The translations under genes and the position numbers were made by a program. The notes beneath the pieces were generated by a model. That model was not told the DNA's origin, ran no database searches, and saw nothing but the letters and a program-made list of their open reading frames with translations. Positions 21,086-32,556 of a stretch of 64,000 nt of DNA are shown here, in pieces. Each line of letters starts with the position of its first letter. The first letter of the stretch is position 1. This DNA comes from Cavia porcellus (Eukaryota; Chordata; Mammalia; Rodentia; Caviidae): the NCBI RefSeq assembly GCF_034190915.1, contig NW_026947502.1, positions 36,176,785 through 36,240,784 of the forward strand, written 5' to 3'.

Positions 21086-21589
21086 AATCAAGACATACCA
21101 TGTTCAATACAACAAGCTCCATGCAGTGAACGTGATCATTATGTGTCCCTAAATTGTACCAATACACTTAATAAGATAAATAAATAAAAGTGTATGAGAT
21201 AAAAACAATAAAAAGCAAAACTAATATATCTCAAATTATGCTATAAAATACTTTGAGAAATTCCGTAGAAATACTGATAACATTAATTCAAATAATATAA
21301 AAACTCAGCTAGATATAAAATACAGTAAAACCTTGTTTGTGAGAATAATTCATTCCTCCTGCAATGTAGAGCACACCTGTATTTACATGAGTGAGAAAGC
21401 AGGGACGGGAAGGGGAGGAAGCAGTGAGAATTAGTTGTGATCATGTGATGCTCAGTGTGATACACTACTTGTATTGCAAGACACTGCTTGTTTATCAAGT
21501 TAAAATTTCTTAAAAATGTTTGTCTCACAAAATGCACACAGACTAAATTACATGTAATCCAAGGTTTGATTGTATGTGGAAATCAATAG

Positions 21590-22700
21590 TTTTTACATAA
21601 ATAAGTACTAACCAGTTGGAAGATACAATAAAATTAAAGTACCTGAGTTACACTTATAAAAATACTTGGGAACATATTTAACAAATGAGCAAAATAAACA
21701 TGAGAAAAACTTCAGAAATATCTCTCAAAATCATAAAATAGACTTCAACAAATTAGAAAACATCTCTTTTACTTGGATTAGATAACACTGGAAAGATATC
21801 AGTTCTCCTAAATTTGTTAATGCAATCCCAATTTTAAAATAAAGTTAAGCAAGTTAAAACTGAAGTTCATATAAAAAAAATAACAATAAAACACTTGTCT
21901 TTTAAGAACTATGGCTGATAGTCTTTTTTCTGGGAAAAAAAAGATATAAAACCTCTATAATTAAAACACTGTGGCTCTAGCACACTAATATACAGAAGGA
22001 CCAATGAAAGAGAATAAAAAGCCTAAAAACAAAGCCAAGTATCCCTGGGAACTTATAATGTGATAGTGTGGCATTTCACATAATTGGAGCAAGGGTATAT
22101 TTTTTAATAAATGAGCTAGAACAACTGGATAGCAATTTTAAAATAGATAAAACTAGACACATACTTTAAAACCATGTGCAAGATTAAATTCCCCATGGTT
22201 CAGGGAGCTAATGTAAAAATTGAAATTGCACAAGCAACAGAGGACAAAAGTGAGTTGCAGAGAATGCACAGGAAATAAGAGTTTGATAAGTCAGAGTAAA
22301 GGAGCTTTTAAAACAGCAACAGAAGACAAGATAAACAAAGTCAAAAGTGGCTGATATACTGAAAAAATGTATTTATATAAAAAGTTAACCTTTCTGATAT
22401 TAAAAGAATACTTAAAACTTCAAAGGAAAATTTCTAAAACCCCAACAGAAATAGGAAAATGGTAAATGAGAGGTAATTTTTTAAAAATACAGATCAAACA
22501 ATTCTAGAACACACAAAGAGGTTAATTTCATTCAGAGTGCAAGAAATATGAATCAACAGCTACACTGCCGTCCAGTTGTCTTGCACTAGATAGGTTAGAA
22601 ACTGAAAGCTTGACACACTTGGCTGTCATATGAGTGTGACAGGGGTGCAACACATTTGGGAATAAGCTTTTAACACATGAACCCTTGGCAGACAAACCAC
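21590..22700 (+). mobile_element. decayed L1 ORF2 fragment
   Basis: Contains a degraded counterpart of the ORF2 region preceding [11 protein letters not shown] (about 21700-21850) and later sections resembling the ORF2 segment after the reverse transcriptase. Many stops and indels. Confidence 0.5.
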
Positions 22701-23829
22701 GTCAAAATCATACTGCAGAATAAATGACACTTGTCTGAGTATATTTTTAATAATTAACAGATCAAAAAAGTTGATTTTTCAAAAAATTCTAGTATATATT
22801 CCTCAAAAATGTAAACGTTACAAAATACAATATATACCCAAGGAAGGATTCTGTATTGCAGGAGACTGAATAGACATGACAACCAAGTCTAATTAATCTT
22901 TCTGAATTAAACCCTGGGCCAGGAGAAAAACTACACGGGACGCTACAGGAATGACTGGAAAAATCTGAATATAACTGTGGTAATAGTTTTGCATCAACCT
23001 TAAGTAATCTTTTAAAATAACAACAAAAGAGTTAGCAAAATAACAAAGGCTATTGTATCGATGGTCACCTGAACTTTTATATGATGGGGGCTGAAAAGAA
23101 ATACTCTTCCCCATCTTACCTATGTGAAAACAAAAATCATCAATTCTATCTTTGTTAAGCTATACTCATTCTTTCATTCTGAAAACTTAGACCAATTAAA
23201 ATAAAGTTTATAATCATCCCCTGAAAGACTTGTAGATGAAGAATTACATGGAAACACAAAGAAGTTAGATTCAATAGCTCCCGAAGAATGGGCCTTGTGA
23301 TCTGCTGCCTTCACAAGCCAAGACGCTGAGAGACGAGAGCAGCACCACCAGAGGATGTGGAGATAGGATGGATTATGTTCAAATCCCCAGGACGAACTCA
23401 GGGAGACAGTGAGTCCCCAGACTTTCTCACATCTGTCATAGTATAGAAACAGATAAAATGTTTGCATGATATGTGGAAGCATATAGTTTGACATAATCTC
23501 ACAGTATTCTTCACACCATCATTTGGCAGTGGAGTAGCACAATGATCTATGTGCCAGACCCAAAGCTTTCCAAAGCCAGATTCATGAAAGGAGCAGTACA
23601 GTTTCCCATATGACAGACACATTGTCACTGTTCTGAAGTTTGGAGGATGGAGGGCTAGAGTTTAATACGAGAGAGGATGCAAAGCATCCTCTATAGCACA
23701 ATTTTTAGAGGCAAAATGAGGCCATTTCAGCAGGTTCAGGTCTGGATAACCAGTCCAAAAAACAAATATGTATCTAATGCCATGGCTATACAAAGGCCTT
23801 GAAAATTAAAACATACCTCCAGTCAAATC
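22701..23829. other. unclassified DNA
   Basis: No gene or certain repeat seen between the old L1 remains and the MaLR LTR. Confidence 0.45.
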
Positions 23830-23834
23830 CTGAG

Positions 23835-24168
23835 TGCTATGGCTTGGGTATGATTTGTCCTTTTTAAAACTCACATAGGACTTTAATTTCCAGGGTAATA
23901 GTGTTGCTGTGAGAAGTGGATAAGTTACTGAAAAGGAGTAATTAATGCCTTAGGATGGAGGATTCTCATAAAGCAAGGAAGCCGCTCATGTTTTGTCTCT
24001 TCTGTAAAAGCCCACTTTTACCCCGTTAGAAGAAATCTAAGGTATTCACCAGAAATGACTCTCCAGTTATAGACTTCCAGCTTCAAAACAGCAAACAATA
24101 AGAAATCACTTCTTTGTAAATGATCCAATCCCAGGTATTGTTATTGTAACAGAAAATGAATTAAAACA
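23835..24168 (+). mobile_element. MaLR-type solo LTR (ERVL-MaLR)
   Basis: 334 bp beginning TGCTATGGCTTGGGTATGAT, the characteristic MaLR 5' end, and ending AATTAAAACA. Flanking 5-bp copies CTGAG (23830-23834) and CTAAG (24169-24173) differ by one base and are the expected 5-bp target duplication. No internal retroviral sequence is present. Confidence 0.75.
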
Positions 24169-24360
24169 CTAAGGAAATTCAAATTAACTAAAATTCTAAT
24201 TCTGCAAACTAATTCTAATTCCATAAGTTTCTCTATATCCACAGAAGCAAAACCTTAAAAATGAAATCTATGAGATAATTTCATGGCCCTATATTTGCAT
24301 TTGAGTTTCTAATTATGTTCCTGTCCAAAAATGTCCAAAAGATATCCTCACATACTATGT

Positions 24361-24375
24361 AAAAGACAAATTACA
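24361..24375. repeat. left target-site duplication of the complete L1
   Basis: AAAAGACAAATTACA, repeated exactly at 31210-31224. The implied first nick on the opposite strand is TTTT/AC, a good match to the L1 endonuclease preference. Confidence 0.93.
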
Positions 24376-25122
24376 GTGGATATCTCAGCAAGTAGGGGAG
24401 GATCGCAGGTTCCAGAGGCCCTGCGGCCTGTGGTGAGTGCTCAGCGCACTCTGCCCAAAGACCAGACTGTTGGGGACCCTCCAGGCTTCTGGGTGCACTG
24501 AAGTGGAGAAGTGGGTTTGAGGCCTCTACATGCGCCTCCCCATCCCGGCTGCACTGTTGGAGAACTGTGGAGCTTCCAACAAGTAGGTGGGCGCATGCCA
24601 TCCCCTGAGCCCAGCCTGTTTGGGACTCCCGCACCTCGCCATCAGTGTGCAGAGGAGGGGCTGGGCGGATCTGGGGCGCCTGCATCAGCCTCCCCGTGTG
24701 TCTGGAGGACTGTGGATATCTCAGTAAGCAGGGGAGGATCGCAGGTTCCAGAGGCACTGTGGCCTGTGGTGAATGCTCAGCACACTCTGCCCAAATCCCA
24801 GACTGTTTGTGACCCTCCAGGCTTCCGGGTGCAGTGAAGTGGAGAGGTGGGTTTGAGGCATCTACATCCGCCTCCGCATCCCAGCTGCGCTTGGAGAGCT
24901 GTGGAGCTTCCAACGGGCAGGTGGGTGCACAGTGTCCCTGAGTCCCAGCTTATCTGGAACTGCAGAGTTCTGAACAGGCAGAGGAGGGCCATTGGTTCTG
25001 CAGGCCCAGTGGCTTGGGGTAACGGGGTGCCAGAGTCTCAGGATCTGCGAACATAGAAGGGGATTTCCAACAGACCCTGAGGAAGCTTTCAAATAACACT
25101 TGAAACACAGAAATATAGGAAA
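24376..25122 (+). promoter_or_regulatory. L1 5' UTR promoter made of tandem 336-bp dimeric units
   Basis: GC-rich sequence in which GTGGATATCTCAG and the following GGGGAGGATCGCAGGTTCC recur at 24376 and 24712, giving a 336-bp period. Inside each unit a related half-unit starts at GTGGAGCTTCCAAC (24567 and 24901), so the basic unit is 145-191 bp. A third, diverged start is seen at about 24962. In mouse and rat, L1 promoters are also tandem monomers, but I do not recognise this sequence. The long frames on both strands here are products of GC-rich repetition. Confidence 0.85.
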
Positions 25123-26120
25123 ATGACAAAACGAAAGACCAAATTACAACCTCAAACCTCCAGCCTATCTCAAGAAACCCTAGGAGCAATGTATATAGAA
25201 GAAAATATATGCATTCACCTCAAATATTGGACACAATAGCTACTGAAATTAACAAGCAACTCCAGGAAGCTTTAAAGAAATTCAAACTCGAAATAATCTC
25301 CCAGGTAAAAGAAGAAATGATAAAAGAAATGAAAGAGATTTTGAATATATCTAAAGAAAACACAGATAAAAAATTGGAGGAGCTAAACAAAAAGATAGAA
25401 TCCCTAGATGAGCAATATAAGAAACAAACAGAATACATAATGCAGATGCACAGAGATATACAGGAAATAAAAAACTCCACTGAAAGTTGTAAAAACCACC
25501 GTAATGAAAGTGAAGATAGAATTTCAGACCTTGAAGACAGGATTGCAGCTAGTGAACAGGAAAGGAAAGATCTTTTAAAAATAACAAGGAGTCAGGAAAC
25601 AACAATTCAACAACTGCAAGACAATGCAAAGAAAAATAACATAAGAATGATAGGGATTAATGAAAAAGAAGGAGACAACATAAAGGATGTCAAGAGGATA
25701 TTTAGAGAAGTAATAGCTGAAAATTTCCCAAGCATGAGATCAGAAACCGACATCAGGATCAGTGAAGCATATAGAATTCCAAATAGTCATAACCAAAATA
25801 AAACTACACCCAGACATATAATAATCACCATCCCAGAAATCCAACACAAGAATAGATTATTAAAAGCTGTCAGAGAGAAAAGACAGATCACTTATAAAGG
25901 AAAACCTATCAGAATCACTGCAGACTTCTCAGCACAAACAATAAAGTCAAGAAGAGCATGGAGTGAAGTATTCCAGATCCTAAAGCAAAATGACTTCCAA
26001 CCTAGACTGATGTATCCTGCAAAATTATCATTCAAAATTGATGGTGAAATACGATACTTCCATGACAAAGAACAGCTGAAGAACTTTATGAACATCAAAC
26101 CAACCCTGCAAAATTATTGA
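25123..26120 (+). pseudogene. L1 ORF1 (RNA-binding chaperone), frameshifted near the N-terminus
   Basis: ORF1p is a trimeric nucleic-acid-binding protein that packages L1 RNA. The expected start ATG is at 25123 (MTKRKTKLQPQTS...) but that frame stops near 25239. The remaining open frame, 25209-26120 (303 codons), holds a coiled coil (about residues 15-115), an RRM-like domain (NIRMIGINEKEGD to RISEAYRIPN), and the C-terminal domain (HIIITIPEIQHKNR to YFHDKEQLKNF). Comparison with the related copy at 53100 places a single-base deletion at about 25213-25215. Downstream the frame is fully intact to TGA. Confidence 0.92.
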
Positions 26121-26209
26121 AAGACAGTTTAGACACACAAAGGAAAAAACCACTAAGCAAAGCAGATAAACAGAACAGAAAGATAAAAATGCAACAACAG
26201 AGAGATAAC

Positions 26210-29200
26210 ATGTCAACAATAAACCAGCATTTAACAGTAATAACCATTAATGTAAATGGTCTCAATGCACCAATCAAAAAAACCAGACCAGCAGAATAGA
26301 TCAAGAAAGAAAATCCAACCATATGCTGTTTACAGGAAACCCATCTAACCCAGAAGGATACTCACAGACTGAAAGTCAAAGGATGGAAAACAATTCTTCA
26401 TGCAGCAGGAATCCAAAAAAAGGCAGGAGTAGCCATTCTGTTTGCAGACAACATGAACTTTAAACCAACAATGACCATAAAGGACAAACAAGGTCACTAC
26501 ATACTCGTAAGGGGAAAACTCCAAGAGGAAGAGTTAACTATCTTAAATATATATGCACCAAACTCCAGAGCACCCAGTTATATAAAACAACTATTAACAG
26601 AAATGAAAACTCAAATTATCAGTAACACAATTGTAACAGGAGACCTTAATACGCCATTGACACCAAGGGACAGATCAACCAGACAGAAAATGAGCAAAGA
26701 AATAACAGAACTGAATCACACCTGTGAACAAATGGGTTTGATACACATATACAGAATGTTCCACCCAACAACATCAGAATACACATTCTTCTCAGCAGTA
26801 CATGGATCATTTTCTAAAATAGACCATATATTAGCTCATAGAACATATTTAAACAAGTGCAAAAGAGCTGAAATCATCCCTTGCATGTTATCGGATCACA
26901 GCGCTCTGAAATTAGAAATTAACGATAAAAGATACTGCAAAAATCCCACAAACACATGGAAACTGAATAACACACTCTTGAGCAATCAGTGGGTCACAGA
27001 AGAAATTAAAGAATAAATTAAACAATACCTAAAAGAAAATGAAAATGCAGACACAACTTACTGGAATTTGTGGGATGCAATGAAAGCCATCCTCAGAGGA
27101 AAATTTATTACACTGAGTCCCCACATCAGGAAAACAGAACGAATACAAATAAATAACTTGATGCTACACCTCAAACAGCTAGAAAAAGAAGAGCAAGTCA
27201 AGCCCAAAGCCAAAAGAAGAGGGGAAATTATAAAAATCAGAGCAGAAATCAATGCAATAGAGACTAAGAAAACAATCCAAAGAATCAACGAATCAAAGAG
27301 TTGGTTCTTTGAAAGAATAAATAAAATCAATAAGCCCCTAGCCAACCTTATTAAAAGAAGGGAAGAAAAAGCTCAAATTCATGCAATAAGGAATGAAAAA
27401 GGTGAAATCACTACAGACTCTATAGAAATACAGAAGATCATCAACACCTATTTCGAAAACCTCTACTCTCAAAAGTTTGATAACACAGAAGAAATAGACA
27501 GATTCTTAGAAACATATGAAGTACCAAAGCTAGATCAAGAGGATGTAAAACTGTTGAATAACCCAATCTCTGTTAATGAAATTGAAAATGTAATTAAGTC
27601 CTTACCTACAAAGAAGAGCCCAGGCGCAGATGTATTCACTGCAGAATTCTACAAGAAATACAAAGAAGACCTAAGGCCGACACTCCTCAAACTATTCAAT
27701 GGAATTGAAAGGGAAGCAATCCTTCCCAAGTCATTCCTGGAAGCAAATATTACTCTAGTACCAAAACCTGAGAAAGACCCAACTAAAAAAGAGAACTATA
27801 GACCGATCTCCCTAATGAACACAGATGCAAAAATCCTCAATAAAATATTGGCAAATAGGATGCAGCAAATCATCAAGAAGATTATACACCATGACCAAGT
27901 GGGATTCATCCCAGGAATGCAAGAATGGTTCAACATATGTAAATCAATAAATGTAATCCACCATATCAATAAAGCCAAAAGTAAGAATCACATGATCATT
28001 TCTATAGATGCAGAAAAAGCCTTCGATAAGGTCCAACATTTATTCATGATAAGAACTTTACAGAAAATTGGAATAGATGGTCTTTACCTCAATATAATAA
28101 AGGCCATTTATGACAAACCAACAGCCAGCATCATACTAAATGGCCAAAAATTGAAACCCTTTACTTTAAAATCAGGCACAAGACAAGGATGTCCTTTATC
28201 ACCACTCCTATTTAATATAGTACTGGAAGTACTAGCCAGAGCAATTAGGCAAGAGAGAGAAATAAAAGGGGTAAAGATAGGAAAAGAAGAAGTTAAATTA
28301 TTATTGTTTGCAGATGACATGATACTCTACATAGAAGACCCCCTAAACTCCATTGAAAGACTCTTAGATACAATGAATAAATTTAGTAATGTGGCTGGAT
28401 ACAAAATCAGTACTCAGAAATCAATAGCATTCCTATACATGAACAACAAAATCACAGAGAGGGAAATAAGAGAAACTGTACTCTTCACATTAGCAAGCAA
28501 AAAAATGAAATATTTAGGAATTACTCTTATGAAAGAAGTGAAAGACTTATACAGTGAAAACTATAATACACTGAAAAAAGAAATTGAAGATGATCTCAGA
28601 AAATGGAAAGACATCCCTTGCTCATGGATAGGAAGAACAAACATTGTGAAAATGGCCATTCTCCCAAAACTGTTATACAGATTCAATGCAATCCCAATAA
28701 AAACACCATCAACATACCTTATAGATCTAGAGAAATCACTCCTAAATTTCATCTGGAACCAGAAGAGACCTAGAATAGCAAAGGCAATTCTAAGCAACAA
28801 AGACAAAGCAGGAGGCATCACAATCCCTGACTTGAAGTTATACTACAAAGCAACAGTAGTAAAATCAACATGGTATTGGAATCAAAACAGAGCCGAAGAT
28901 CAGTGGAATAGATTAGAAGATACAACCACAACTACAAACACACTCAACCACCTTATCTTTGATAAAGGAGCCAAGCAGGTTCACTAGAAGAACGACAGTC
29001 TCTTTAATAAATGGTGCTGGAAAAACTGGCTCTCCATTTGCCGAAAACTAAGGCTAGACCCATGTCTATCACCATGTACTAAATTAAAATCTAAATGGGT
29101 CAAAGATCTGAATATTAAAACACAAACACTAAATCTATTGGAAGACAAATTGAGTAGAAACCTTGAAGACATAGGAGTAGGTAGAGAATTCATGAACAGG

Positions 29201-30007
29201 ACTCAAACCGCACGGGAAATACTTCCCAGAATCAGTAACTGGGACCACTTCTTATTAAAAAGTTTCTGCATCTCAAAAGAAATCTCCAGCATAGTGAAAA
29301 GAAAACCCACAAACTTGGAAAAGATTTTAGTGAATTCTCTCTCAGACAAGGGACTCTTGTCTAAAACATATAAAGAATTAAAAAAACTCAGACCCCCAAA
29401 ATTCAAAGATCCAATCCAAAAATGGGCATCTGAGATGAATACTCACTTCTCAGATGAAGAAATGCAAATGGCAAATAAATACATGAAAAAATGTTCATCA
29501 TCATTGGTCATTAGAGAAATGCAAATTAAAACCACACTGAGATACCATCTCACTCCTGAAAGAATGGCCAGGATCAAGAAAACCAACAACAACAAATACT
29601 GGAGAGGCTGTGGGGAAAAAGGAACTCTCCTACACTGTTGGTGGGAGTGTAGACTGGTACAGCCTTTGTGGAGGTCAGTCCGGAGATTTCTCAAAAAGCT
29701 GGGATTTGAAGTCCCATTTATTCCAGCTATTCCACTTCTAGGCATATTCCCAGAAGAACTGAAAGCATCATACCACAGTGATATATGTGCACCTATGTTT
29801 ATAGCAGCACAATTTGTAACTGCCAGATCTTGGAAACAACCCAAGTGTCCATCAACTGAGAAATGGATAAAAAAGTTGTGGTATTTCTATACAATGGAGT
29901 ATTATTCAGCTATAAAGGATCACATTGAGATATTTATCAATAAATGGGCACAGCTTGAGACCATACTCATAAGTGAAATAAATCAATCTCGCATGTGTGA
30001 ATACTGA
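26210..30007 (+). pseudogene. L1 ORF2 (endonuclease/reverse transcriptase) with three in-frame stops
   Basis: A single uninterrupted reading frame of 1266 codons from ATG 26210 to TGA 30005-30007, slightly shorter than human ORF2 (1275 aa). It is broken only by TAG at codon 30 (26297), TAA at codon 269 (27014) and TAG at codon 926 (28985). Endonuclease residues are in place: E43 in LQETHL, D145 in GDLNTPL, and D229/H230 in LSDHS. The reverse transcriptase motif FADD occupies codons 700-703, the same numbering as in human ORF2p. The C-terminal cysteine motif RGCGEKGTLLHCWWEC starts near codon 1133. No indel is seen. The spacer from ORF1 is 89 bp. Confidence 0.95.
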
Positions 30008-31209
30008 ATAGTTTCCCTAATGTAAGTAATGATTCAAATATATAAAAATATGTGGTAATCATGATTCCCCATTATGTGACCTTGAAGCCTTATAAAGTTT
30101 TCATTTATTAATTGGAAAGGCTTTATTCTGGGCTCCTTGATATGGAAATATTTGAAGCTATAGTATATGAAGTTTTATTCAAATATTTCAAGGAAAAAGA
30201 CAGACACTATAGTAACTACTATTAAGTCGGGTTATTTGGTGGTGAAGCACTAGGTTGCTGAAACAGTCATGCTTTGACCTGTATTGTTATATTGTTATGT
30301 CCTGTTTTATCTCAATCTCTCCCTTATTCATTAAAAAATTATTTAGTTATTTCTTATGTTTTTTTAATTAAGGGGAAAAATTTAAAAAATTAGCAAGATA
30401 TATAATAGTAACTTTTTTGATTTCCTATTAACTTGTTTTGAAGTCATGTAATACTCCCACTATCTTGTTTTGACTGATTAGACTCTGTTCCATTCTGTAT
30501 GATAGTATCAAGTTTGAGGGTATAGGCAACTACTTTGAAGGCAATAAGATTCACTAAGATGCCCATTCTGGTTTGACTATTGTCTCCTTTGGAAGTCCTG
30601 TAATGTTTACAGTGCTTAAGTTTTATTGGTCTTGTTCTCTACTGTTTTGTTCAACTTTATAATATCTAATGAGATAGACAATTCTTTTTAAGGAAACAAG
30701 AGACATTGTTGATAACCATTGTTGATAACCTTGTACTCTGTTTTACATCACGTGCTATGTCTATCCTTGGTTTTGACTGACAGCTTTGTTTTGCCATATT
30801 TGACTTTACTCTCTCCCCAAAAAAAGTAATAAGAACTAAGGAGTAATAAAACCCAAAATGTGTAAATTTTGTTGTAAAAAAGAGAGGGAAAAAAAGAGCT
30901 CTAAAGGATACAACAGCAAGTGTGTTTAGGGGTGTTAAATAGCTGACCATGTTAATGTTTTTGGTTGGATCATTGAACACAGCTGTTTGCAGTCTCACTG
31001 TTTGAATGTCCACTGTTTGAATGTCCACTGTGTATGCTTTGATACTGTGATTTGAGCAGCTATCTCTAAGATGATAATATGTAATCTGTTAACTGGTGAT
31101 TTCTTACTGTTTTTTTTTTTTTTTTTTGTAGTTCTGTATTACTTGTACCCTTACACCGCTTTGTTTTGTTTTGTTTTTTCCTCTTTTTCCTTTTAAATAA
31201 AATTTTAAA
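30008..31209 (+). other. L1 3' UTR with ~150-bp degenerate repeats
   Basis: About 1.2 kb after ORF2. Units keyed on GCAACTACTTTGAAGG (30526) recur at 30677 as a diverged copy. Related GCAAGATATATAATAGTAAC at 30393 and AAGACAGACACTATAGTAAC near 30195 point to four units of about 150 bp. A 13-bp direct repeat (GTTTGAATGTCCA) follows near 31000. A T run lies at about 31111-31128, and the element closes on AAATAAAATTTTAAAA at the target duplication. There is only a very short A tail. Confidence 0.8.
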
Positions 31210-31224
31210 AAAAGACAAATTACA
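31210..31224. repeat. right target-site duplication of the complete L1
   Basis: Exact copy of 24361-24375. It defines the 3' boundary of the element. Confidence 0.93.
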
Positions 31225-31480
31225 ATTGTTAAAGAAGAGGAGTAGACCTGATCTACCACATGGCCAGCGAAAGTATAAATATACCAAAAATAATTTTACG
31301 ATCAGATATAAATACTTATGCTCAATGCAATTTTTTGTAACTTTTATCTTTATTATTTTGTTAGTGCTGCATTAGTAAATTAGTGAAGAAATTTGTTCTT
31401 TCTCATTCCAGTAATTGCTGGATTACATATAAATTCCAATTTCAATGTCATTATAATTAGAAAACTTATCTTCAATGATC

Positions 31481-31627
31481 AAAGTAGTTCTGCAGAGGGA
31501 AGTAGCTCAGTGACACAGCACCTGCCTGGCAAGCATGAGGTCATGAGTTCATTTTCCAGGACTAAAAATAAATAAATACAATGCAATACAATACATGAAC
31601 TCAATATTTATAAAAATAGTTCTGCAG
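31481..31627 (+). mobile_element. ID-like tRNA-derived SINE with target duplication
   Basis: AAGTAGCTCAGTGACACAGC, CCTGCCTGGCAAGC, GTTCATTTTCCAGG and an AAATAAATAAATACAATGC tail. The 15-bp flanks at 31481-31495 and 31613-31627 (AAA, G or A, TAGTTCTGCAG) differ at one base. Confidence 0.85.
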
Positions 31628-32002
31628 TTATTTATAACATTAAAATTGGTACTTAAAGTATATCATAGTGTGAATTGCTTATCTCGAATTAGCCAACTAA
31701 GTGAAACTTTTAATACTGTTTTTATGTAGCAATTTTAAGTTTGCATGTAACTGAATTAATATCTCTGTATTGATTTGTTAAGTGAAAACAAGAATAAATA
31801 AATGTTCATCCAAAATCTTTACTGTTCAACATAACACTGGTGATATAACTTTAGTATCATTTTTATGTTTCTTTAATGATTATAATTTGGATTTTTTTGG
31901 CATTATAGTTTTAATTATATTTAATTTATAAATTTGTTATAGCTTTATATTTATAAAAGAACTATAAAAGAACTATCTTGTGTTTGTACATATTTAGGTA
32001 AT
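31628..32002. other. unclassified AT-rich DNA
   Basis: Nothing recognisable between the ID-like SINE and the B1 element. Confidence 0.5.
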
Positions 32003-32168
32003 ATTAAAATGATTTTATTTTGGGGGTGGTTCAGACAGGGTCTCACTATACAGTTCAAGCAGGCCTTAAACTCACTATATAGCCCAGGCTGGTCTCAAAG
32101 TGCTCCTATCTCTAGTGCTGGGATTATAGGGATGTGCCACTGTGCCTGGCCAGATCACATTAAAATGA
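32003..32168 (-). mobile_element. B1 (7SL RNA-derived) SINE, antisense
   Basis: Antisense B1 landmarks in order: GACAGGGTCTCACTATACAG, ACTCACTATATAGCCCAGGC, GTGCTGGGATTATAGG, then GCCACTGTGCCTGGCC. The repeated CACTATA-CAG and CACTATATAG segments fit the internal duplication typical of B1. A 10-bp duplication ATTAAAATGA lies at 32003-32012 and 32159-32168. B1 supports a rodent origin for the window. Confidence 0.88.
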
Positions 32169-32426
32169 GATTAATTACTTATGATAATGTCAAATTTCAA
32201 TCTTTACACAAACTTTAAAAATACTTCAGTAGACCTTTAGCATAACACAAGTCTTCTCCTAATGTACCTGTCTTGTATCACAAAGAAGTATAGTTATTAT
32301 AACATGAAAAAAATTTCTTTATTGAAAGCAATTTTATTGATAAATATTCTTCTTTATGGTAAATACCTTTTTAACTGTGTTACATAAGAGTATATCAACC
32401 AAGTCTATATATGAATTATATTCTTT

Positions 32427-32556
32427 TATAGACGACAAAAGACACTGAGGAAGACTAAGCGACACTTGAGGTCCCACATGGATCAGTGAGCCAGTTAGGA
32501 TCAAATCCAGTTCATTTTAAAGTCCGCTCATTTGACACCTACGCTACATTTTCTTA
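32427..32556 (+). mobile_element. MIR SINE
   Basis: Core order preserved: ACTGAGGAAGACTAAGCGAC, TTGAGGTCCCACA, GTGAGCCAGTTAGGATCAAA, TCCAG, GTCCGCTCATTTGACACCTA, CGCTAC. Confidence 0.85.

Larger units (their letters stand above)
20285..21195 (+). mobile_element. L1 3' end (ORF2 C-terminus plus 3' UTR), SINE-interrupted
   Basis: 20310-20645 matches the ORF2 C-terminal region (cysteine-rich motif area and the MEYYSAIK-like end). After a SINE it continues with KWNKSDKH-like sequence, then a 3' UTR holding a purine-rich tract (20930-21085), and closes with AATAAGATAAATAAATAAA near 21195. Frames are broken. Confidence 0.7.
24376..31209 (+). mobile_element. complete L1 retrotransposon (about 6.8 kb)
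   Basis: A non-LTR retrotransposon with 5' UTR, ORF1, a short intergenic spacer, ORF2 and 3' UTR, all on the + strand, between perfect 15-bp duplications. Full-length structure plus very light coding damage (one ORF1 frameshift, three ORF2 stops) makes it the youngest large element in the window. It is not autonomous as read. It inserted just downstream of an older MaLR LTR in gene-free DNA. Confidence 0.95.

Noticed and set aside
24371..24913. 180-codon minus-strand open frame (and a 108-codon plus frame) in the L1 5' UTR
   Set aside because: It lies in the GC-rich tandem promoter repeat of the L1; the frame repeats with the monomer, has no recognisable domain, and is antisense to the element.
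26210..30007. treating L1 ORF2 as an intact gene
   Set aside because: Three in-frame stop codons interrupt it, so it is listed as a pseudogene.
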